A DNA stretch of 11,219 bases from Dipetalonema caudispina. Its lineage: Eukaryota; Nematoda; Chromadorea; Rhabditida; Onchocercidae. The DNA lies in the NCBI GenBank assembly GCA_013365325.1, contig JABVXV010000190.1, forward strand, positions 1,839-13,057. The letters are read 5' to 3'. Positions 1-7,225 of the stretch are shown in pieces (positions within the stretch are counted from its first letter, which is position 1; every line of letters begins with the position of its first letter). Made by a program: the position numbers and the translations under genes. The notes under the pieces were generated by a model. The model saw only the letters and a program-made list of their open reading frames with translations, did no database searches and was not told the DNA's origin.

Positions 1-321
1 ATTGTAAATATAACATTTTTATTACAACTTTCATTGCTACGATTGAAATTTAGATTTACCCATTTGGCGAGACAATACTATTACTTCTTAGTAAGATAAT
101 TTGGGATAAAGCGAAGTGCTGGAAAATTTCCTCCTTTATGAATATTAGTATTACTTTATATTTTTCATTATATGCACTTACTTCGAAGTCTTTGCATCGA
201 TATATATATAAATATAATAAAAAGAATATTTTCAGTTGGAGGTGTTTGGAATGATAAAGAAGTACGGTTGCACTCATTTATCACATGACGGATAGAAGTT
301 GTTACATTCTAAGCATAAATT
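1..321. other. AT-rich intergenic stretch
   Basis: No protein motif, RNA gene or repeat is recognisable. A minus-strand open frame at 56-277 is low-complexity Ile/Leu/Tyr/Phe sequence and is not supported as a gene. Confidence 0.6.
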
Positions 322-557
322 GAACATTATTCAAGAAGGACCAAGTGTGCATGGAACATTATTCAAGAAGGACCAAGTGTGCATGGAACATTATTCAAGA
401 AGGACCAAGTGTGCATGGAACATTATTCAAGAAGGACCAAGTGTGAATTAAACATTATTCAAGAAGGACCAAGTGTGCATGGAACATTATTCAAGAAGAA
501 CCAAGTGTGAATTAAACATTATTCAGGAAGGACTAAGTGTGCATGGAACGTTATTCA
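322..557. repeat. Minisatellite, 32-bp unit, 7 full copies plus partial
   Basis: Units start at 322, 354, 386, 418, 450, 482 and 514, with a partial copy from 546. Units 1-3, 5 and 7 end gtgtgcatg; units 4 and 6 end gtgtgaatt. The 4-5 and 6-7 pairs therefore behave as 64-bp dimers. Unit 6 has ggacc changed to gaacc, and unit 7 has caagaagg changed to caggaagg. The unit length is not a multiple of three, so the array is non-coding. Each full unit holds TTCAAGAA, or TTCAGGAA in unit 7, at unit positions 9-16. Confidence 0.95.
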
Positions 558-738
558 TGGATTTTATGGTTTAAAACAAATTAAAATACAATTAGAAAAG
601 AGCCATTACTACTGCGCATATTATGAACATGATAAGGTAATGATGGAATATAACAACACTGGAAAGTAGGTAATCATTCGATAATCCTCTCCATCTTTCG
701 GTAATTAATTCCATTGTTCTGAGATGACTTCTGGACAA

Positions 739-739
739 T

Positions 740-780
<41 letters not shown>

Positions 781-804
781 CATGTATGTATTTGTTTGTT
801 TGTT
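739..804. repeat. Compound TG / TATG / TTTG microsatellite
   Basis: A run of TG dinucleotides with one early TTTG interruption passes into GTAT-type and then TTTG tetranucleotide repeats up to about 804. His-Thr peptides read from the opposite strand are artefacts of the repeat. Confidence 0.93.
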
Positions 805-839
805 GTATTCCTTCTAAGTGATACCAAAAAACGATACTC

Positions 840-1020
840 TTTCCCGCGGAACTTGGAATGAAAGTTCTCCACAATTGCACATCATTCGATCTCAATATCA
901 GCTGTCAGCTATCCTCCTTCACAGATTCAATTATGCTTTTTGCATCGTCTCGTTCGGCTAGCTTTCTTACCTACGTAAAAATACAAACATTCACGTACGT
1001 ATACACGTACACGTAATCGC
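840..1020. other. GC-elevated island with competing short ORFs
   Basis: A hand count gives about 74 G/C in 180 bases (41%), close to the stomatin exons and well above the flanks. The minus strand from 968 down to 903 reads VRKLAERDDAKSIIESVKED then Ser and a stop, after a possible acceptor (tttttacgtag). The plus strand has an uninterrupted ATG frame at 858-1016 (52 aa), starting MKVLHNCTSF. I recognise neither. They cannot both be coding, and the island could equally be regulatory. Confidence 0.4.
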
Positions 1021-1102
1021 TCGTTATCTCAATTTTTAATTTCCGATCCAAATTACTTGAGTATAAAATAGACGCACTGATAATCAAGTGATAAAGTGAT
1101 AA
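973..1102 (+). promoter_or_regulatory. Possible promoter/enhancer: ACGT cluster, TATA-like box, three TGATAA sites
   Basis: ACGT occurs five times between 973 and 1014. TATAAAATA follows at 1062-1070, then TGATAA at 1078-1083, 1089-1094 and 1097-1102, the first inside ACTGATAA. A TTATCT (an inverted GATA site) lies at 1024-1029. TGATAA is the core bound by nematode GATA factors of the ELT-2 type (family knowledge). No gene start can be attached to this region, so function is inference. Confidence 0.3.
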
Positions 1103-1485
1103 GCTTCTTCACATATCCAAACACGGTAATGATACATAACGGTTTGTGATATTCGTCATTGTACGTAACTTCTCCTTCTTGTTACTCGAAATTCGACATG
1201 ATCTTTATTTAAAAGGTAACGATAACATGTCAGTCATTAATTGTGATATCTTACCCAATGGTATTGTTGACTGTATCGTTTTAATTCCTTTCTATCAAAA
1301 ATGACAATGTGAAAATTGTAGGTTTTCATTATTCGGTTTATCCCGGGTAAATGATATTTCTAAAATGTTAATCTAAAATTAAAATTAGTCAGACTCAAAG
1401 AATATATCATCAAAATTCAATTACTGTTAAAGCTAACAGATATTTAATTTATTCACCGAAGCTAAAAGAAGGATATTAGAGTAAA

Positions 1486-1517
<32 letters not shown>

Positions 1518-1628
1518 ACATATTTTGAATGAAGCAACAAATTGCAGAGTCTCATTTTTGCCGTACGTTGTAAATATATTCACACTTAATTTTAATTTTT
1601 GCTAAGACCATATCACGTTCTGTTAAAT
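1103..1628. other. Intergenic stretch downstream of the stomatin gene, with A/TA run
   Basis: AT-rich sequence beyond the stomatin 3' end. It contains a homopolymer and dinucleotide run at 1483-1516 (A12 followed by TA repeats). Short open frames on both strands match nothing I recognise. Confidence 0.5.
1483..1516. repeat. A12 plus (TA)11 tract
   Basis: Twelve A residues at 1483-1494 run directly into eleven TA dinucleotides at 1495-1516. This is a simple-sequence repeat with no coding meaning. Confidence 0.9.
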
Positions 1629-1634
1629 TTTATT
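1629..1634 (-). terminator. Poly(A) signal AATAAA (distal)
   Basis: A second minus-strand AATAAA, 147 nt past the stop. Either this or the proximal copy could direct cleavage, giving a 3' UTR of roughly 130-170 nt. Confidence 0.5.
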
Positions 1635-1656
1635 AATAATGCACACAATATAAAAA

Positions 1657-1662
1657 TTTATT
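1657..1662 (-). terminator. Poly(A) signal AATAAA (proximal)
   Basis: A canonical AATAAA on the minus strand, 119 nt past the stomatin stop codon and followed by T-rich sequence. The distance suits a short nematode 3' UTR. Such hexamers are also frequent by chance in DNA this AT-rich. Confidence 0.55.
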
Positions 1663-1780
1663 ACCATCAATCATTCAATGATCACAAAGCAAATATTTCT
1701 TTAAAAAAAAATGCACAGATTTTAAAGAAGAAATTAATTGGACAACATGTTGATGACTAATATTTGTGTAATATTAATAC

Positions 1781-1856
1781 TTATGAATGATGTGGAAGAA
1801 ATAGTTGAATAAGTTCTATCGGAAATGGAAATATTACTGTTGAATTCTTCTCGGCA
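1781..1856 (-). CDS. Stomatin exon 8: C-terminal hydrophobic segment and stop
   Basis: The split serine AG|T is completed by the first base after the tttacag acceptor. Residues 267-290 begin AEKNSTVIFPFPIELI, the family's C-terminal hydrophobic segment tied to oligomerisation and raft association. The tail QLFLPHHS then runs straight into TAA. Longer open frames overlapping this exon are out of frame with the family match. Confidence 0.94.
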
Positions 1857-4800
1857 CTGTAAAATATATTTTAATTGAAAATCAATAGAAGGAAAATAAA
1901 TTTTGTTTACAATGAAAATACATTCATAAATCATTCCTATGCGCCAAATGACTGCTTGTCTATTGAATTCCCTTCTTATTCATTCATATATCCGTTATCT
2001 CGTATCGATGATAATTGAAATGACTCGCAATGGAATGAAAATTAGAAGATTAAAGAGTCTTTAAGTTGAGTCATAAAAGGATTAAGCTAAGAAATAAACC
2101 TGATAGAATTGAGGGTTTGAAGATACCGCAACTGAATTGCGCACGGTGATTCGGCAATCATATTCGCAGCTTCATTAAGAGATGCAGAAGCTTTCTTCTC
2201 ACCTTCTGCTGCTATTACCTTCAAAGATATTGAGCTACAGGAATATTTTACATTATTGAATATTAATTTTGATTCATTGATATCAAATAGTAATGAGAAT
2301 AAATTATGTGATATGCTATTTTGCATTATTGAATATTGATATCAATTTACTAATATCATAATTAATTTGATGGAATGTTGAACCGATGGAATGAATTGTA
2401 TGATACGCATGCATTTGTGTTAAGATAAAAATGAAAATTAATAGTTGTTTAAAATTTTTAATTTTACTATTAATTTTTCTTAGATACCTTAGCACGAGCT
2501 TCTCGTGCAGCTTCAGCTTCAGCAGCCATAACACGTTGTAATTGTACAGGTAGACGAACATCTTTCACTTCCACTCGTTCCACTCGAACACCCCATGGAC
2601 CAGTTGCTTCATCCAAAGTATTCTGGATGAGGTAGAGAATATTTAAGTTAACTTTAGTAGGGGAAACTATTCATCTTGTAGTTGTAGCTATGAAATTTAA
2701 GTTTGTAATCAATTTGTTAAAAATTCCTTTGAGAATTTCTCTTTTGTTCGTTAGACATTTATTCATTCCGTGGAAGAATTGCAAATAGTTCAAATCATTT
2801 AAATGAATGAAATTTGAATGAATGTAATCATTTAAATTACATTCATTTAAATGGTTTGAATTATTTCTGAGTATTCCATGAAAAATATAATTAAGGGATT
2901 TCATCGAAATGAAGCAAAGAGCTTTAGTAAATTAAGAATAATTTAATTCTTAATGATCAATAACTAAAGCAACGTTTAGATTAAAGAGAATAGTTCAAAT
3001 CGTCATTCCATCTTGAAATCTATCTACAATCGTGTCTCGATTGTAAATTATTACAGATTTCCTAATTTTAATATTCAATTACCGAATTTTCAATGAAAAT
3101 ATTGTACTATTCCACTTGAGTGTATAACTTACTTGCATTTGCATTGAGATAGCTTCCCGATCGCTGAGCATTTCAGCTAAGGTTTTTGTACCTAGTATAT
3201 TCCTAAGTGTTGTTTGTGCTAATAGTTTTGTCGAACGACTAGCATCCTCAACATTGGTTACGGATACAGTGGCATTCGAAATACGGAAATATATGACAGC
3301 GTCTACAGCTACTGTTACCGAATCACGCGATAAAATCTAAATTTCACATTACATTTATAATGTGAATTTTTGAAAAGAAATTTTTTCAAGAGTTAAAACT
3401 TTCATTTATTTGGAAAGAATACAAAATTATGAATTTTTCTCAAATGATAAATGATTACAGTGGGATAGATAATATTATTATGCTTATTTCGACGGAAGGT
3501 TTGATAAAATATTAATATGCATAAATATCCATGCTAGTTCGAGAAGCTTATATGATTAACGTTTACGTCTCATGAAATGTTACGGATGAAATTTGTTTCA
3601 GTAGTAATGGTGAAATGCTAAAATATTTAAAACTTTTTACTTAAGGATTTAAAAAATTTTCTACATAATCATCCTCTATGGTTATCACTTCCAGAATTTC
3701 CTAATTTTTATTCTTAAATTTCTAATCTTTTCCACACTAAACATTACTCAGATATTTTTGATGAAAGTTCAAATCAAAATTTTAATGTAAAAAGAAAGGT
3801 AATTATAATATGTAAATTAAATGAACAATGATGATAGTAGTACCTCTTGTGGTGGTACATCAAATGATACAACACGTAAATCCACTTTTCTGTAGGAATC
3901 AATGCATGGCAAAATAAAACATAAGCCTGTAGTAAGCAAAAATAAACTTCATGAAATCTTTTTCCAATATAAATTTAAGTGATGAAATTTTTGTAGAAAA
4001 AATGATACCAGGTCCACGTGCTTTACTCGTCATTAACCTTCCCAATCGGAATATCACTAATCGTTCATATTCCTGCACGACCTGAAATAATATTATGGTT
4101 TCATTGAAAATACTGTCAACGATGAATACGAAAAATTCATCAACAACAAAAAGAATAGAAAATCAAATCAAAATCTGAATACAATTATTTTTTATTTCTC
4201 TCTCTTTTTCAAAAAAAAAAACTTTTGCTTACAACCTTTTTTGTCTCTAACATCTTTCTTTTGAAATTTCTTGAAATTCATAAAAAATCCAATAATGGGA
4301 AAAAAAAATGTTTTAAATGAAATAAATGAACGATCAAATATGAAACCTTAATACAAGCGCATGCTGAGAAGGGTAAGGTTAGGAAGACGACAACATATGC
4401 TGCAATTATCAGTATCCAACCACAGATACCAATTTCAAGCGTAATAGCAGCTGAAATTATTTGCTGATATTTTCAAATTAGGACTTCTTAATGATATGTT
4501 AGAGAATGATTGAACAATGGGATTTCATTTAAATCAATGAAACATTAACACTTGATATCGTATATCGTCAAAAGTTGTGAAATTTTTGTTGAATTCGTAG
4601 TAACAGTACAGAATATTTGTTTCATTAGATTTAAGATTAGTTATGTTTAGGGAAAATTTGAAATTGTAATAAATTACTCAATAGAATAAAACACTGAATT
4701 TGTATATTTTCAACTTCTTTCTTCTTACTGATTTTTATGCAAGACAAGGAACGAATAAATAAATAATTATAGATTCTAATTTGATGAGAATTGAGGAGGA

Positions 4801-5009
4801 AATACGGTGAAGCACGTATATTTTGATGATTTGCTCATTAAATCATTTAATCAACCACAAATGTTTAAAATGAATAATTAATTAAGGAGATAGAAAAGTG
4901 ACAAGCAATATCGAGTGCTTAATAACTTACGCTCGAATGTCGATGGTAAGCGCTTAGGTCGCGGAGTATTTGCCGCACGATGCCTAAGTGACATACGATG
5001 TTGAAGCAT
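1781..5009 (-). CDS. Stomatin/SPFH (band-7) family membrane protein, MEC-2/STO-like; complete, 8 coding exons
   Basis: Joined exons, in transcript order, are 5009-4931, 4450-4347, 4081-4009, 3926-3844, 3336-3133, 2622-2488, 2218-2100 and 1856-1781. They give 873 nt and 290 residues, with GT-AG introns of 480, 265, 82, 507, 510, 269 and 243 bp. Seen: a basic N-terminus (1-27); a hydrophobic hairpin (33-56) with Pro53; cysteines 57, 59 and 93; an SPFH domain from VVQEYERLVIFRLGRL (62-77) through RVERVEVKDVRLPVQLQR (194-211); an Ala/Glu-rich helix (213-248); and C-terminal NSTVIFPFPIELI (270-282). Family knowledge: stomatins are monotopic, cholesterol-binding oligomers on the cytoplasmic leaflet. 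The nematode relatives MEC-2 and UNC-1 modulate DEG/ENaC channels and innexin gap junctions. Pro53 matches the hairpin proline, and Cys93 sits where stomatin is palmitoylated. The tail ends eight residues after that segment, without MEC-2's long C-terminal region. Which STO paralogue this is cannot be decided, so no symbol is given. The start is the first ATG after an in-frame TGA; Met6 is an alternative. Confidence 0.95.
2100..2218 (-). CDS. Stomatin exon 7: coiled-coil helix and LQTLNS motif
   Basis: Encodes residues 227-265 plus the first two bases of Ser266. VIAAEGEKKASASLNEAA continues the helix, and QLRYLQTLNSI is the conserved C-terminal motif. The acceptor (tttgaag) has a purine at -3 (tgaag), unlike the cag or tag ends elsewhere in the gene. 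The donor is gtttat. Ser-Ala-Ser at 237-239 lies where relatives usually have Arg-Ala-Leu. Confidence 0.95.
2488..2622 (-). CDS. Stomatin exon 6: signature segment and helix start
   Basis: Encodes residues 182-226. TLDEATGPWGVRVERVEVKD followed by VRLPVQLQR is the most diagnostic stretch of the stomatin family. It leads into the Ala/Glu/Arg-rich helix MAAEAEAAREARAK used for oligomer packing. The acceptor is atccag and the donor gtatct, both in phase 0. Confidence 0.97.
2769..2880 (+). repeat. 53-bp near-perfect inverted repeat (hairpin) in stomatin intron 5
   Basis: 2769-2821 pairs with 2828-2880 around a 6-nt loop. There are 43 Watson-Crick pairs, 6 G-T (G-U in RNA) positions, and 4 mismatches at 2776/2873, 2778/2871, 2782/2867 and 2810/2839. 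It lies wholly within the intron between exons 5 and 6. It could be a small-RNA or hairpin-RNA precursor, a degenerate palindromic transposon remnant, or a replication-made palindrome. An open frame read through it (2671-2904, minus) is an artefact. Confidence 0.88.
3133..3336 (-). CDS. Stomatin exon 5: SPFH core, largest exon
   Basis: Encodes residues 114-181 with no split codon. The segments DSVTVAVDAVIYFRISNATV, STKLLAQTTLRNILGTKTL and EMLSDREAISMQMQ match nematode STO-type proteins closely. The acceptor is aaatttag and the donor is gtaagt. A 13-bp hairpin lies directly upstream of the acceptor. Confidence 0.96.
3339..3370. repeat. Short hairpin abutting the exon-5 splice acceptor
   Basis: 3339-3351 pairs with 3358-3370 at 12 of 13 positions, with a 6-nt loop (3352-3357). 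Its inner edge begins one base beyond the intron's terminal AG (3337-3338). In the pre-mRNA the hairpin would hold the acceptor's upstream tract in a stem. Confidence 0.7.
3844..3926 (-). CDS. Stomatin exon 4: SPFH core
   Basis: Encodes residues 87-113, including FILPCIDSYRKVDLRVVSF and the VPPQE turn, all hallmark stomatin segments. Cys93 occupies the position of the second palmitoylated cysteine of mammalian stomatin (known for the family, inferred here). The donor is GAG|gtacta. Confidence 0.95.
4009..4081 (-). CDS. Stomatin exon 3: start of SPFH domain
   Basis: Encodes residues 62-85 plus the first base of Gly86. VVQEYERLVIFRLGRL is the classic opening of the stomatin SPFH domain. The exon ends inside the ARGPG motif, with the glycine codon split G|GC across an 82-bp intron, the shortest in the gene. 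Confidence 0.95.
4347..4450 (-). CDS. Stomatin exon 2: membrane hairpin
   Basis: Encodes residues 28-61 after an atttcag acceptor. ICGWILIIAAYVVVFLTLPF is the hydrophobic intramembrane hairpin with the conserved bend proline (Pro53). The following Cys-Ala-Cys (57-59) is a plausible juxtamembrane palmitoylation site by analogy with stomatin. It ends in frame at AAG|gtttca. Confidence 0.92.
4931..5009 (-). CDS. Stomatin exon 1: basic cytoplasmic N-terminus
   Basis: Encodes residues 1-26 plus the first base of Pro27, and ends at a strong donor, C|gtaagt. The peptide is rich in Arg, His, Lys and Pro and has no signal sequence, as expected for a monotopic protein with both ends in the cytoplasm. 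The 1-nt overhang joins exactly to the 2-nt overhang of exon 2, which supports the call even though this part of the family is poorly conserved. A second in-frame ATG (Met6, 4992-4994) is an alternative start. Confidence 0.75.
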
Positions 5010-5067
5010 TGAATTTCCTTGAAGCTTTTGAAAAATCAAATAAAATATGGCATCACGTGAAATTCAC
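5010..5067 (-). promoter_or_regulatory. 5' flank of stomatin exon 1 with possible (trans-)splice acceptors
   Basis: Upstream of the chosen ATG, the frame stays open for about 17 codons to a TGA and contains no other ATG. Two AG dinucleotides, aaaag (5025-5026) and ttcaag (5018-5019), lie 8-16 nt before the ATG after T-rich sequence. Either could be a spliced-leader acceptor or the 3' end of an intron from a distant 5' exon. Nothing here proves which. Confidence 0.3.
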
Positions 5068-5816
5068 ATATTTTCTAATCCATTCATCATTTTATTTCCG
5101 GAGAATTTGAATAGAATAGGAAATCTGTATCAGGAAATGTAATCGATATGATTGATGCCTGTAAATAGTTTGACTTTAAAATGATACCAATAAGTATGAC
5201 ATCATTTAATTAAACGAATGTTGTCAAAAATTATTTGTTGCATAAATACTTTCCAAATGTTTCAATGATTAGCAATGCAAGAAGTTAGAAACTAAATTTT
5301 TAGATGAATTATCCATTTATGATAGCAATGAAAATTAAAACAGTATCGAGAAAAATGAAGTAGCAACTATTTTAGGACAAAAAAAAAAAGGATGAAATTA
5401 TTTGAATATTAAAAATAAAAAATTTAAAATTTTAATGGTTTATTTATTAAGAGCATTTTACCCTCTCGAAAGTTATAAATAACACATTACGATAAACTCT
5501 AACATCCCTTTTCTATCCAAATCTTTTCTGCTTTCATTTGATCTATCATAATTATTCATATTTGCTCCTCAACAAAATTTTCCTTCTTATAAAATGAAAA
5601 TAAATGCATGCGGAAACTTTCTCATATAACAAAAGCGCCAACTAATATGCGCAATAAAATATGTCATATTAATTATTCATTGAACATTGCAATTCAAAAT
5701 ATCAAGATGATACAGTATTCACTAATTGTAATTTGACATGCTGAACCTAATCAAAATGTTACGATTAATTATTCCAAGAGTATTTGTTAAAAATTATTTG
5801 TTCCAATATTGATAAC
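5068..5816. other. AT-rich sequence upstream of the stomatin start
   Basis: No exon, RNA gene or strong promoter motif is recognisable. It may contain the stomatin promoter, or an intron leading to a remote 5' exon. Confidence 0.45.
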
Positions 5817-5921
5817 ATTAATTATGATCTTATTTTTCTCACTTTATGATCATTAATTATGATCTTATTTTTCTCACTTTATGATCATTAATTATGATCT
5901 TATTTTTCTCACTTTATGATT
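5817..5921. repeat. Tandem repeat, three 35-bp units
   Basis: Units occupy 5817-5851, 5852-5886 and 5887-5921. They are identical except for the last base of unit 3 (t for c). At each unit junction, GATCAT and ATGATC form a 6-bp inverted repeat around TAATT. Near-identity implies recent amplification or homogenisation. Confidence 0.95.
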
Positions 5922-7173
5922 ATTAGCTATATTTTTGAGATTTTTGCATACAATGAGAATAGATGATGATTAATCCTAATGAATTTTATTAAATCAAAAA
6001 TAAAAGAAGGTAGGAAACTTTTCGTAAGATTTTGCTGATGCGATGCATAACACTACTGGTTAAAATAATAATAAAAAGTAAGTGAAATACTAACCCATGG
6101 GAAATATTTTAAATTTGATTTGCACTTTTTGTCCTCTTTTCCTCTCTTTGAGATGACATTATTGTTAGAGATAAGTTAGAGTGAATTATGGAATGACAGA
6201 TCAAATTAATAGTTATTGACTGAGGGAAAGAATGGCAAGAAGATGGAAATGAAATAAATGAAGTAGGAATAAAGTAAATGGAGTAAACAAATTCAGGTAA
6301 ATAATCAAATCCTGCAAAATAATTTTTGTTAGACTTATCAGATTTTTTTTTTTTTCTAATTTCGATAATTTCCACTTTTTCATATGATTTTTTTATTAAG
6401 TATAAGTTATAAAGTCATAAAATGAAGCTTAGTACAACAAATTTCATCATTTTTCTGATAAAACTTGATCTAACTCGTTAATTTAAATTTAAGTTAATTT
6501 GTTTTTGCTCACTTCTAAATTTATTTACTCCATTTACCTTACTTTCATCTAAATTTATTTTGTTTAAATCTCACGAATCTCACTTTATAGTTGATCTATT
6601 CTCATTAATCATTTATCAAGCTATTTATTATCTTATGGGATTTGAACAGAAATGTTTGCATGGCAATTTTACAACCCTTTTGTTTTTTTAATTTCTTTTT
6701 CAAATATCCCTTATTAAATAAATTTGACGATATTTTTAATATATATTTTCTTACTAATAAATTTCGAATTTTTAAATTTTATTTGATTTAGTAATTTGCA
6801 GAATTGCTGTTATTATTCGGAATCGTTTGTAATGTTCTAGATAAGTACTATTATTATTAACTTAAAACTGCGCCATTTAGATTAATATAATTGTGTAATA
6901 AAAGAGAGGTTAATATAAAATTATGAATGCGATATTAATGAAAGTCTTGTCTTCGAGTTACCTGAACAGATAAGGTATATCCTAAAAATTTTAATTACTC
7001 ATAGTCCGTTTGTACCATATCTCAACCTTTTTCATTTCATTTATTTCCTTGAATTAGCCAATATCCATGCAAATTTCGAAGTGATAAAAATTTCAAAGAG
7101 TTGTAAAATTTCGTGAGCTGTTAATTTATCATATGTCTATAAAAATTTCTGCTATAAATTTTGATTCTCTGGT
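5922..7173. other. AT-rich non-genic stretch
   Basis: No supported gene. A minus-strand open frame at 6109-6375 is low-complexity Ile/Ser/Lys sequence and not credible. The only structure seen is the inverted repeat pair at 6274-6296 and 6515-6537, plus a T13 run at 6343-6355. Confidence 0.55.
6274..6537. repeat. Inverted repeat pair, 23-bp arms, 218-bp spacer
   Basis: 6274-6296 and the reverse complement of 6515-6537 agree at 21 of 23 positions, the first 14 (gtaaatggagtaaa) without a mismatch. The 264-bp span resembles a small terminal-inverted-repeat element. I see no target-site duplication, so a mobile-element call is not justified. Confidence 0.55.
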
Positions 7174-7225
7174 CAGAGAGGGAGAAGGATAGAGAAAGGG
7201 GGAGAGAGAGAAAGAGTAGAGAAAA
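7174..7225. repeat. GA-rich (polypurine) tract
   Basis: About 50 bases of almost pure purine dominated by GA and GGGA/AAAG runs on the plus strand. Such tracts can be GAGA-type or triplex-forming, but here it may simply be low-complexity sequence. Confidence 0.7.

Noticed and set aside
56..277. 73-aa minus-strand open frame
   Set aside because: Composition expected from AT-rich non-coding DNA, with no motif or splice support.
592..895. Minus-strand open frames of 63 and 73 aa with His-Thr repeats
   Set aside because: They are read through the TG/TATG microsatellite. Only the non-repeat part (about 805-895) has a protein-like look, and that is covered under the GC island.
1734..1934. 66-aa minus-strand open frame
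   Set aside because: It overlaps stomatin exon 8 in a different frame. The family match requires the spliced frame ending in TAA at 1781.
2316..2561. 81-aa minus-strand open frame
   Set aside because: It is an out-of-frame shadow of exon 6 running into intron 6.
2671..2904. 77-aa minus-strand open frame rich in Asn, His and Leu
   Set aside because: It is read through the intronic hairpin, with repeated peptide fragments from the two arms and no known domain.
2786..3004. GTTCAAATC motifs resembling a tRNA B box
   Set aside because: No matching A box, acceptor stem or cloverleaf can be built around either copy.
6109..6375. 88-aa minus-strand open frame
   Set aside because: Low-complexity Ile/Ser/Lys composition, a T13-derived lysine run, no splice context and no recognisable domain.
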